From: CAZMCT01 sp964564785
GTDB taxonomy: Bacteria > Planctomycetota > Phycisphaerae > UBA1845 > Fen-1342
Length of the DNA: 6,423 nucleotides
Assembly: GCA_964564785.1 (NCBI GenBank)
Contig: CAZMCT010000163.1
Span: 1-6,423, forward strand
Reading direction: 5' to 3'
Each line of letters begins with the position of its first letter. Position 1 is the stretch's first letter. Of this stretch, positions 1 through 6,330 are shown piece by piece. A program made the translations under genes and the position numbers. The notes beneath the pieces were generated by a model. It searched no databases, had not been told where the DNA came from, and saw only the letters and a list, made by a program, of their open reading frames with translations.

Positions 1-27
1 GGCCCGCCCCGCGCGGCCGGCGTGTAG

Positions 28-48
28 CGGCCGGCAGCTCGCCGGCCG
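28..48. repeat. GC-rich hairpin near the left edge
   Basis: CGGCCGGC (28-35) and GCCGGCCG (41-48) are exact reverse complements around the 5-base loop AGCTC. There is no T-run on either side. It could end the leuD transcript or belong to whatever lies left of the window. In sequence this rich in GCCGGC, a chance stem of this size is also plausible. Confidence 0.5.
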
Positions 49-84
49 GCCCGGAAAGCGGACAGCCGGCCCGGAAAGGGGACA
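45..84. repeat. Two tandem copies of a 20-base unit
   Basis: Copies at 45-64 and 65-84 both follow GCCGGCCCGGAAAGSGGACA, where S is C in the first and G in the second. The other 19 positions are identical. The second copy runs into the GGGGACATTCC element at 78-96, so the duplication probably copied the edge of that element. The tract is non-coding, in the region downstream of leuD. Confidence 0.85.
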
Positions 85-98
85 TTCCACTTTTCCGG
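78..98 (+). repeat. RAYT-type repeat copy with its own inverted arms
   Basis: The core GGGGACATTCCACTTTTCC occupies 78-96. CCGGAAA (71-77) and TTTCCGG (92-98) form a 7-base inverted repeat around it. GGGGAC (78-83) can alternatively pair with GTCCCC (104-109). The core overlaps the second unit of the 20-base tandem repeat. With the opposing copy at 166-186 it forms an inverted pair separated by about 70 bases, the layout of a REPIN-like element. No transposase is seen here. Confidence 0.55.
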
Positions 99-165
99 CT
101 GACGTCCCCGAGCCTTGCAGGGCCTGGGCTTTTCGCGGCATCGTCAATCGCCGGTCGTCGCGCAA

Positions 166-186
166 GGGAAAAAGTAGAATAACCCC
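166..186 (-). repeat. RAYT-type repeat copy, inverted relative to the copy at 78-96
   Basis: The minus strand reads GGGGTTATTCTACTTTTTCC. Allowing one single-base gap, it matches 16 of 19 positions of the plus-strand copy at 78-96. It starts 4 bases after the leuD stop codon, so it would be in the 3' untranslated part of the leuD transcript. The GGGG-ATTCTACTTTTxCC pattern resembles short repeats that flank REP-associated tyrosine transposases in several phyla. That resemblance is from memory of the pattern, not a database match. Confidence 0.55.
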
Positions 187-190
187 TCTT

Positions 191-673
191 CTATCGCGCC
201 CGCAGCTTCGCCCGCGTGTATTCGAGGAGGCCACCGGCCTCGCAAATCGCCATGATCTCCGGCGGCAGCTTGGGGAAGCTGAACGTACGGTCGCCGACCG
301 TGATCTGCCCGCCGGCCGCGTCGATGTCCACCCGGCTGCCCGCGCGGTACGCGTCGACCGCGTCCGGGCACTCGATCAGCAGCAGGCCCTGGTTGATCGC
401 CGCGCGATAGAAAATGCGCGCAAAGCCCTTGGCCACGATGGCCGCGACACCCACCGCCTTCAGCCCGACCACCGGCTGCTCCCGCGAGCTGCCACAGCCG
501 AAGTTGCGCCCCGCGATGATCACGTCGCCCGGCTGCACGCCTTTGGCGAACGTGGGGTCGAGGTCTTCGAGCAGGTGCGGCTTGATCTCCTCGGGCGTCG
601 CGCAGGTGTAGGTGTACTTGCCCGGGAACAGCATGTCGGTGTTGATGTCGTCGCCGTATTTCCAGATCTTCAT
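191..673 (-). CDS. leuD: 3-isopropylmalate dehydratase small subunit, short LeuD/HacB-like form
   Basis: This is the swivelling-domain small subunit of an aconitase-superfamily hydro-lyase. With a LeuC large subunit carrying the iron-sulphur cluster, it would isomerise 2- and 3-isopropylmalate in leucine synthesis. The 160 residues match the short form seen in archaea and many bacteria rather than the roughly 200-residue E. coli LeuD. Motifs are KYGDDINTDMLFPGKY (5-20), GRNFGCGSSREQP (55-67), FARIFYRAAINQGLLLIE (84-101) and a C-terminal KLPPEI/AGGLLEYTRAKL stretch. The specificity-loop position reads YTYT (20-23). It lacks the Arg of the YLRT loop known from methanogen homoaconitase, which favours isopropylmalate. 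A dimethylmalate- or citraconate-type dehydratase remains possible. SSREQ replaces the more common SSREH. ATG 673 is preferred because the family begins at MKxWKxGDD. A modest GAGAG lies 7 bases upstream (681-685). No leuC is in view, and purD is 224 bases upstream. Confidence 0.9.
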   Translation of the reverse strand: MKIWKYGDDINTDMLFPGKYTYTCATPEEIKPHLLEDLDPTFAKGVQPGDVIIAGRNFGCGSSREQPVVGLKAVGVAAIVAKGFARIFYRAAINQGLLLIECPDAVDAYRAGSRVDIDAAGGQITVGDRTFSFPKLPPEIMAICEAGGLLEYTRAKLRAR

Positions 674-777
674 GCGATGGCTCTCGCTTGCGCCGGTGAG
701 CCGCTTCCTCGCGGTCGCGGCGCGGATTCGCCGGAATCGGAGATCCGGTGCTACTGCGCTTCCCACACGACTCACGG

Positions 778-823
778 CCGAGGCGGCAGGGCCACACGGT
801 CCGAGGCGGCAGGGCCGCACGGC
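778..823. repeat. Two tandem copies of a 23-base unit
   Basis: Copy 1 is 778-800 and copy 2 is 801-823, with no spacer. Both begin CCGAGGCGGCAGGGCC. They differ at only two of 23 positions: A/G at position 17 of the unit and T/C at position 23. The length is not a multiple of three, which fits a non-coding tract. It lies between purD and leuD, 104 bases before the leuD start. Function is unknown: a slippage-generated duplication, a protein-binding array or a dispersed genomic repeat are all possible. Confidence 0.85.
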
Positions 824-837
824 CGCCGCGGACGAAT

Positions 838-858
838 CGTCCGGCGGGCCGCCGGACG
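838..858. repeat. Perfect 21-base GC-rich palindrome (hairpin) downstream of purD
   Basis: CGTCCGGCGG is followed by one base and then its exact reverse complement, CCGCCGGACG. In RNA the innermost bases would form the loop, leaving a very stable stem of about 8-9 pairs. On the minus strand it begins 40 bases after the purD stop. No T-run follows, so it is not a classical intrinsic terminator. It could be a U-less terminator, a transcript-end stabiliser, or an operator half-site pair. Confidence 0.8.
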
Positions 859-897
859 CTCCGACCACCGGCCGCCTCCTGCGGGTCGCAGTTCGGT

Positions 898-2148
898 TCA
901 CCGGCCCAGGTCCGTGCGGTACTGGGCGCCCTCGAACCGGATCCCCGCGACGGCATCGTACGCTTTCGTGCGGGCCTCGGCCAGTGTATCGCCGAGGGCC
1001 GTCACGCCCAGCACGCGCCCGCCGGCCGTCACCGTCTCCCCGCCGACCGCGCGCGTCCCGGCGTGGAAGACGATCAGGTCGTCACGCTCCGGTGGCAGGC
1101 CGGTGATCGGCGCGCCCACCGTACTCTTGTCCGGGTAGCCCGGCGCGGCCATCACCACGCACAGCGCCGCCCGCGGGTCCCACGCGACCTCCACCTCGTC
1201 CAGCCGGCCGGTCACCGCGGCCTCGATCAGCTCGAGGAAATCGGATTTGAGCCGCGGCAAGATCACCTGCGCTTCCGGGTCGCCGAAGCGGCAGTTGAAC
1301 TCGAGCACCTTCACTCCGGCCGTCGTCAGCATCAGTCCGATGTACAGCACGCCCCGGTACGGTACATCCTGCCGCACCATCGCATCGAGCATCGGCACCA
1401 GAATCTGGGTCTCGACCTGTTGAACGACCTTTTCGTCTACCGCCGGCGTGGGGCAGAACGCGCCCATGCCGCCCGTGTTCGGCCCCTGGTCACCGTCGCG
1501 CAGCCGCTTGTGGTCCTGCGCCGGCTCCAGCAGCCAGCTCGTGTGACCGTCGACGATCGCCAACAGTGACGCCTCGCGCCCCACCAGCCGCTCCTCGACC
1601 ACGATCGTCGCCCCGGCCTCGCCGAAGCTGCGCTGCACCAGCATCCGCTCGGCCGCCAAGATCGCGTCGGCCGGGTCGTCGCACACCACCACCCCCTTGC
1701 CCTTGGCCAGACCGGCCGCCTTGACCACCACCGGCTCGTCGCGGGTTGCGATGTACTGCCGCGCGGACTCGAAATCCGTGAACGTGCGGGCGTCGGCCGT
1801 GGGGACCGCGTGCTGCCGCATCACCTGCTTCGCGAACGCCTTGTCCGATTCGAGCCGGGCCGCCGCCTGCCGCGGGCCGAAGATCCGCAGACCCGCCGCC
1901 TCGAATGCGTCCACCACGCCGCTCGCGAGCGGGTCCTCCGGTCCCACGATCGTCAGGTCGATCTGCTCGCGGCGGGCAACCTCGAGCGCCAGTGCGATCT
2001 CAGCGGCGTCGCCGGGGACGTTCGTGCCGAGCGCAGCGGTCCCGGCGTTGCCCGGCAGGATGAACAGCTTGTTCAGCCTCCGCGACCGCCGCAGCGCATG
2101 GCACAGCGCGTGCTCTCGACCGCCCGAGCCGAGCACCAGGACGTTCAT
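898..2148 (-). CDS. purD: Phosphoribosylamine-glycine ligase (GAR synthetase)
   Basis: PurD catalyses the second step of de novo purine synthesis in the cytoplasm: 5-phosphoribosylamine + glycine + ATP to GAR + ADP + Pi. The 416-residue product is near the usual 420-430. Visible are the N-terminal nucleotide-fold motif GSGGREHAL (7-15), GPEDPLASG (69-77), SDKAFAK and VPTA (101-118), and the ATP-grasp core VVVKAAGLAKGKGVVV (140-155). EERLVGREAS (185-194), QDHKRLRDGDQGPNTGGMGA (211-230) and the family signature RFGDPEAQ (287-294) follow, then the C-terminal domain with FHAGT (361-365). It ends at YRTDLGR, a few residues earlier than E. coli PurD, with no sign of damage. ATG 2148 is chosen because MNVLVLGSGG is the family N-terminus. 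A longer frame back to 2271 would add 41 Gly/Arg-rich residues inside the kinase gene. The start overlaps the kinase stop as ATGA, with GGGAGG 4 bases upstream, which indicates translational coupling. Only the pairing with a kinase gene is odd. Confidence 0.97.
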   Translation of the reverse strand: MNVLVLGSGGREHALCHALRRSRRLNKLFILPGNAGTAALGTNVPGDAAEIALALEVARREQIDLTIVGPEDPLASGVVDAFEAAGLRIFGPRQAAARLESDKAFAKQVMRQHAVPTADARTFTDFESARQYIATRDEPVVVKAAGLAKGKGVVVCDDPADAILAAERMLVQRSFGEAGATIVVEERLVGREASLLAIVDGHTSWLLEPAQDHKRLRDGDQGPNTGGMGAFCPTPAVDEKVVQQVETQILVPMLDAMVRQDVPYRGVLYIGLMLTTAGVKVLEFNCRFGDPEAQVILPRLKSDFLELIEAAVTGRLDEVEVAWDPRAALCVVMAAPGYPDKSTVGAPITGLPPERDDLIVFHAGTRAVGGETVTAGGRVLGVTALGDTLAEARTKAYDAVAGIRFEGAQYRTDLGR

Positions 2149-5100
2149 GAATCCTCCCTCGGCACGCCGCCCGTGGCCGCGGTTCCGTCGGCCGCCGCGC
2201 CGGAAGCTCCCGCCCCCGCCGCCGCGCCCGCCAGCTCCCGCAGCCGGTAGCGGGCCCAGTTCGCCGGCCACCTGTCGCGGGCGAGATCGACACAGCGCTG
2301 ATACTCCACCAACGCCGCCGCGACCTCACCCCGCTGGCGGGCCAGCTCACCCGCGAAGAAGTACTGATCATCCCGGAACAGTAGCGGTCGCTCGCCGAAG
2401 CTGCCCACGAGGCTGTCGATCAGGGCGGCCGCGGAGCTCTCGCGCTCCGTGCCGGTCATGACGCGAGCGATGACGCTGGCATAGGTCACGGCGACCAGGT
2501 CGCGCTGCGGGCCACGGGTCTGCTGCACGCGAATCCGGGCGGCGAGCTGGCGGGCCGCGGGCAGGTCCCCGGCCAGGAGGAGGGCCGACACGCGTTGCAG
2601 CGCTGCCAGCGGGACGTCGCCCGGCTCCAGGTCGGGCCGCGTCAGCACTTCGGCCAGCGCGTCCGCGGCGCGGGCATAGTCGCCCAGCAGGTAATCGCAC
2701 TGCGCGATGCGCCACTGCGTGATCGCGTCCACCGACCCGCCGGCGAGCTCATGGCCGCGCCCCAGCCACGTGCGGGCCTCCTCGAACCGCTCGCCGTCGT
2801 ACGCGGCATGGCCGAGCGCGAGATGCACATCGGCCGGCGCATCCTGGAGCGCGGCCGCGAGGCACTCGGACGGACACTGCACGTTGGGCCGCCGCAGATT
2901 GGCGGAGAGAACCGCGATTTGCGCCGCACGGCCGCGTTGCCGGTCGAGGGCGCACAGCTCGACCGCGGCGTTCCAGGCGGTCGCGAAGTCGGCGTCCGCG
3001 AGCGCCCGGACGACCTGCTGTTGGCGGGCGTACGCGCGATTGCGGGCGATGAGCGCGTCCGCCTCGGCGTATCGGTACTCGTGGACGCCGCCGTCATAGG
3101 CCAGCAGCATCGCGTCGGCTTCGGTGCCGATCCAGGTCGCGAGCGGGCGCGGCCCGCGGGCGCTGACGGGCCAGGCGGCGACGTGCTCGCCGGTCGCGGC
3201 TTCGTAGAGCCGCACGGTGCCGTCGGCGGTGCGCACCAGCAGAACTTCGTCGCGGGGGTTGAAATCGAGCGCCGCCACCGGGCTGTTGAGCAGGATGCGC
3301 TGGCGCACCGTGCGGCTGGGGATGGAGAGAATCCGCAACACCTGATCTTCACAGGCGACCGCGAGGTAATCGCCCGAGCGACTCAGCGCGACGCGCGTGG
3401 CGGGCGAATCGAGCTCCGCCCAGGGCACGGCTGCCGGCGGGCCCGCGACGGCCGTATCCACGACGAGCACCTGGCCGTTGGAGCGCAGCACCAGCAGGTC
3501 GTGCGTGCCAGGCACGAAGGCGAGCTGCCGCACCAGGGCGCCGACGAACGGCAGCTCGCCCGTCTTGCGGACCGGCGCGCCGCTGCCGCCCCCGACCGGC
3601 GCCGGCCACTGCCACAGCTCGATCGCTTGCAGGTCGCCCGCGGGCGAAAGTGCCAGCAACGCCACCCGCTCCCCGTCGCCACTGAGCGCGACCTGATCGG
3701 GAATGCTCACCCGCCGATCGCTCCATTGAAACGACTGGGTCGCCAGATCGGACAGCTCGAGCAGCCGAATCATCGTCCGGTCGCGAACGATCGCCCGTCG
3801 GCCGTCGGCGTTGATCGCCAGCGCCAGCCCGCCGCTGCTGAGGTCCAGCAGGCGCGGTCGCAGCACGGTGCGCGGCTGCGGCGACTGGCCCGGCGTGTAC
3901 GCCAGCACCTGGCCGCGTGCGCCCGCGAACAGCACCGTCGCGCCGTCCGCGGCGGACGCCCATTCGACCGGCTCGGTGTCCCACACCAGGCGGCGCTGCT
4001 CAACACGCCCGGGTGGCACCCAGCGCGTGACGAGCGCGCTCTGGTCGAGCGTGAGCACGGCGCGCTCGTCGTCCGCGACCAGTACCTGGTCGATCCGCTC
4101 GCTGCGGTAGTGCCACGTGCCCTGGAGCTGATCCGCGCGCGACACCGCGATCCGCCCATCGCGCCGCGCGAACACCGCAAGCCCGCTCGTGGGCTGCACG
4201 TCGAACAACTCCCAGTCGGGGGCGGCCGCGAGCCTCCGCTCCCACCGGCCGCGCTGCGGGCCCTCGAGCGGCGTGACGTAGACGGCGTCGGCCAGCACGG
4301 CCAGCTCGGCGTCGGCGAATTTCACTGCCCGGGCCGTGGTAGAGCCGGACCACAGCAGCTCGGCCTGCACCGCCGGGGGGTCCGCCGCAGTGTGCACGAT
4401 TTCCACCCCCGCCGTGGTCGGAACGGCGATCAACCCCGGCTGCGGTGCGTAGTCAGCCGGTCCGGTGGGCGTACCGCGCAGCCCCACCAGACGCGAGCCG
4501 TCACCGCTTTCCCCGCTGAAGATTCGCACGTGGCGCGGGCCGAGCACGGCGACGCTGCGGCCGCCCGAGACGGCGAGAATCGCCAGCGGGCGGCCGGTTT
4601 CCGTGAGCGTGAACGACACGCTCGGACGCAGCGCACCTGGCTCCCATGCCCGGCCCCAGCCGGAGTCGCCGAACGCGGCCACGCTGCCGTCATCCTGCAC
4701 GTCCAGCAGCGTGACGGCGTCGGGCGCCCGCAACCAGCGAGCGGGCGCCCGGCCGTCAAGCGTTTCGACGACGATGGTGTCGGGGGTGGTGCAGGCGGCG
4801 GCCAGCCGGGCGGCGGGCGCGAGGCGGCGCGGACCGGGCAGACCGAGGGTCAGGAGCATGGCGCCGTTGTCAGGTGTCTGAAGGTAGTAGCGTCGCAGGG
4901 CCCAGATGGCAGGTGGGCTCGGGGCGACGTCATACGCACGCCAGTAGGCGTCCCGGGCGGCGCGGTAGTCGAGCTGCTCCAGTGCGAGGTCGCCGCCCTG
5001 GATGTACTGGCGGACGAGCGCGCGTCGCAGGTGCTGCTGCGCGAGGGTGGCCGCGACCGCGCTGGCCTGGACGCGGTCGAGCGCATCTTCCAGCGCCGTT

Positions 5101-6317
5101 TGGGCCTGACGGGCTTCTTCGGCCTTCTGGTCCGCCCGTCGCCGCTCAGTTCGCTCGCCGGTGAACAGCACGGCGAAGGTAATCAGGAAGCCAACGAGCA
5201 TGAGGAGAATGAGGCTCGCGGTGACGGTCTCGAGCCGGTAGCGGCGGAGCGTCTTGCGCAACATGTACATGCCGCTGGCCCGCTTGGCCTCGATCGGTTC
5301 GCCGGCCAGCAGGTGGCGGAAGTCGCGTGCGAGATCGCCGGCCGTCTGATAGCGGCGCTGCGGCTCCTTCTCGAGCGCCTTGCGCAGGATGGTCTCGAGC
5401 TCGTCGTTGATCGGCAGCGGGGCCCGTGTCTGGCGGGCCAACGCGCGCGGGTTGGCGGGCTCGTCCTGCGCGATGCGGCGGAGAACCTCGCCGAGCGGGC
5501 CGTCGACCGGGTAGGGCGGCTGCCCCACCAGCGCTTCATAGAAGATCACGCCGAGCGAGTAGACGTCGCTGCGGACGTCGACGTCTTGGTTGCCCGCGGC
5601 CTGCTCGGGTGACATGTAGGCGACCGTGCCGAGTAGCTGCCCGCTCACCGACAGCATCTGCACGGTCGACTCCCCGCTGGCCAGCGCATGCACCGGCTTG
5701 GCCAGACCGAAGTCCAGGATCCGCGGCTCGCCCTCGGCGTCGACCAGAATGTTCGGCGGCTTCAGGTCGCGGTGGATCACGCCCCGCTGGTGCGCGAAGT
5801 TGACGGCCGACGCCACCCGCTCGAACAGCCGCAGCGTGTCCGCCAGCCCCGGCCGACGCTGCGCCAGCCAGCGGTCCAGCCGCACGCCCTCGATGAACTC
5901 CATCGCGAAGTAGTACCGGCCGAGGCTCAGGCCGGAATCCAGGATCGTGACGATGTTCGGGTGCCGCAGAGAGGCCGCCAGCTCGATCTCACGCTCGAAC
6001 CTCCGCCGCGCGGTCTCAGACGCGTAGGGCCCCTCCAGCAGCACCTTGAGCGCCACCTGCCGCTTCGTCCCGAGCTGCACCGCCCGGTACACAACGCCCT
6101 GGCCCCCGCGGTGAATCTCCTCCTTCAGCACGTAGCCTTCGATGCTGGGGCCCAGGGGCTCGCCGCCGGCCGCATCGCCGGCGCTGCCCACCTCGCTCAC
6201 TCGCGTGGGCTCGTCGCCGGTGCTCAAGCCGCCGGCCGCAGCCGCAGGGATGTCGGGGTGCGGATTGTGGTGCGGTTCCATGCTCATGGGCCCGGCCGCC
6301 GGTTCGCGACAGGCCAT
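2145..6317 (-). CDS. Membrane-anchored PknB-like serine/threonine protein kinase with C-terminal beta-propeller-like and TPR regions
   Basis: The 1390-residue product is a Hanks-type kinase that should phosphorylate Ser/Thr on unknown proteins. The catalytic domain spans about residues 61-335. Visible motifs are the glycine loop RGGQGVVY (70-77), VALK with Lys91, the likely helix-C Glu110, HRDLKPPN with Asp184 and Asn189, DFG at 202-204, SPE at 236-238 and DVYSLG from 251. All catalytic residues are present, so it should be active. The first glycine of the usual GxGxxG is His69. One hydrophobic helix (about 365-386) is followed by a charged, probably coiled-coil stretch (388-435) and a TPR-like segment (437-480). 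Residues about 484-1085 look like degenerate WD40/PQQ-type blades. Four or so TPR-like helical pairs (1163-1361) and an Ala/Gly-rich tail follow. By analogy with PknB-type receptors, the kinase would be cytoplasmic and the C-terminal part extracytoplasmic (inference). ATG 6317 was chosen because GGAGG lies 8 bases upstream. In-frame Met11 and Met13 are alternatives. The gene overlaps purD by 4 bases. Substrate and signal are unknown. Confidence 0.95.
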   Translation of the reverse strand: MACREPAAGPMSMEPHHNPHPDIPAAAAGGLSTGDEPTRVSEVGSAGDAAGGEPLGPSIEGYVLKEEIHRGGQGVVYRAVQLGTKRQVALKVLLEGPYASETARRRFEREIELAASLRHPNIVTILDSGLSLGRYYFAMEFIEGVRLDRWLAQRRPGLADTLRLFERVASAVNFAHQRGVIHRDLKPPNILVDAEGEPRILDFGLAKPVHALASGESTVQMLSVSGQLLGTVAYMSPEQAAGNQDVDVRSDVYSLGVIFYEALVGQPPYPVDGPLGEVLRRIAQDEPANPRALARQTRAPLPINDELETILRKALEKEPQRRYQTAGDLARDFRHLLAGEPIEAKRASGMYMLRKTLRRYRLETVTASLILLMLVGFLITFAVLFTGERTERRRADQKAEEARQAQTALEDALDRVQASAVAATLAQQHLRRALVRQYIQGGDLALEQLDYRAARDAYWRAYDVAPSPPAIWALRRYYLQTPDNGAMLLTLGLPGPRRLAPAARLAAACTTPDTIVVETLDGRAPARWLRAPDAVTLLDVQDDGSVAAFGDSGWGRAWEPGALRPSVSFTLTETGRPLAILAVSGGRSVAVLGPRHVRIFSGESGDGSRLVGLRGTPTGPADYAPQPGLIAVPTTAGVEIVHTAADPPAVQAELLWSGSTTARAVKFADAELAVLADAVYVTPLEGPQRGRWERRLAAAPDWELFDVQPTSGLAVFARRDGRIAVSRADQLQGTWHYRSERIDQVLVADDERAVLTLDQSALVTRWVPPGRVEQRRLVWDTEPVEWASAADGATVLFAGARGQVLAYTPGQSPQPRTVLRPRLLDLSSGGLALAINADGRRAIVRDRTMIRLLELSDLATQSFQWSDRRVSIPDQVALSGDGERVALLALSPAGDLQAIELWQWPAPVGGGSGAPVRKTGELPFVGALVRQLAFVPGTHDLLVLRSNGQVLVVDTAVAGPPAAVPWAELDSPATRVALSRSGDYLAVACEDQVLRILSIPSRTVRQRILLNSPVAALDFNPRDEVLLVRTADGTVRLYEAATGEHVAAWPVSARGPRPLATWIGTEADAMLLAYDGGVHEYRYAEADALIARNRAYARQQQVVRALADADFATAWNAAVELCALDRQRGRAAQIAVLSANLRRPNVQCPSECLAAALQDAPADVHLALGHAAYDGERFEEARTWLGRGHELAGGSVDAITQWRIAQCDYLLGDYARAADALAEVLTRPDLEPGDVPLAALQRVSALLLAGDLPAARQLAARIRVQQTRGPQRDLVAVTYASVIARVMTGTERESSAAALIDSLVGSFGERPLLFRDDQYFFAGELARQRGEVAAALVEYQRCVDLARDRWPANWARYRLRELAGAAAGAGASGAAADGTAATGGVPREDS
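2153..2158 (-). promoter_or_regulatory. Ribosome binding site of purD, inside the kinase coding sequence
   Basis: The minus strand reads GGGAGG, 4 bases before ATG 2148. It falls within the codons for the last kinase residues (Arg-Glu-Asp-Ser). With the ATGA overlap, a ribosome ending the kinase is placed on the purD start. I see no independent promoter for purD, although one inside the kinase gene cannot be excluded by eye. Confidence 0.8.
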
Positions 6318-6325
6318 TCATTCTA

Positions 6326-6330
6326 CCTCC
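6326..6330 (-). promoter_or_regulatory. Ribosome binding site of the kinase gene
   Basis: The minus strand reads GGAGG, 8 bases before ATG 6317. A second ATG at 6321..6319 lies only 4 bases from the same GGAGG, but it is out of frame with the kinase and its frame closes at 6016. The kinase frame starting at 6317 carries every conserved motif, which decides the start. Confidence 0.75.

Larger units (their letters stand above)
674..897. other. Non-coding, repeat-bearing spacer between purD and leuD
   Basis: These 224 bases hold a 21-base palindrome (838-858) and a 23-base tandem duplication (778-823). There is also an AGGAGG-N6-GTG on the minus strand at 880-866, in frame with leuD. Codons between GTG 868 and ATG 673 end in G or C in about three-quarters of cases by my count, against roughly 95% in the opening part of leuD. 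Their Arg/Ala/Pro-rich translation resembles no LeuD N-terminus. I therefore read the stretch as untranslated. No clear -35/-10 pair for leuD is visible. Confidence 0.6.

Noticed and set aside
725..738. Small inverted repeat GATTC-GCCG-GAATC before leuD.
   Set aside because: A 5-base stem is too short to separate from chance, and it does not sit over a recognisable promoter.
144..956. A 270-codon minus-strand frame overlapping leuD and the end of purD.
   Set aside because: It is out of frame with leuD, which shows clear family motifs over the same bases. The translation is Arg/Gly-rich and has no recognisable domain.
748..1569. Plus-strand frames across the purD-leuD spacer and purD.
   Set aside because: They are shadows of purD with Arg/Pro-rich composition, and no ribosome binding site or family motif is visible.
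2149..2271. A 41-residue N-terminal extension of PurD.
   Set aside because: It is Gly/Arg-rich, lies wholly inside the kinase gene in another frame, and the family starts at MNVLVLGSGG with a well-placed ribosome binding site before ATG 2148.
2595..5612. A 1005-codon open frame on the plus strand, antisense to the kinase.
   Set aside because: Long antisense frames are expected opposite GC-rich genes because stop codons are rare there. The product is Arg/Gly/Ala-rich with no recognisable domain, while the minus-strand frame holds complete kinase motifs.
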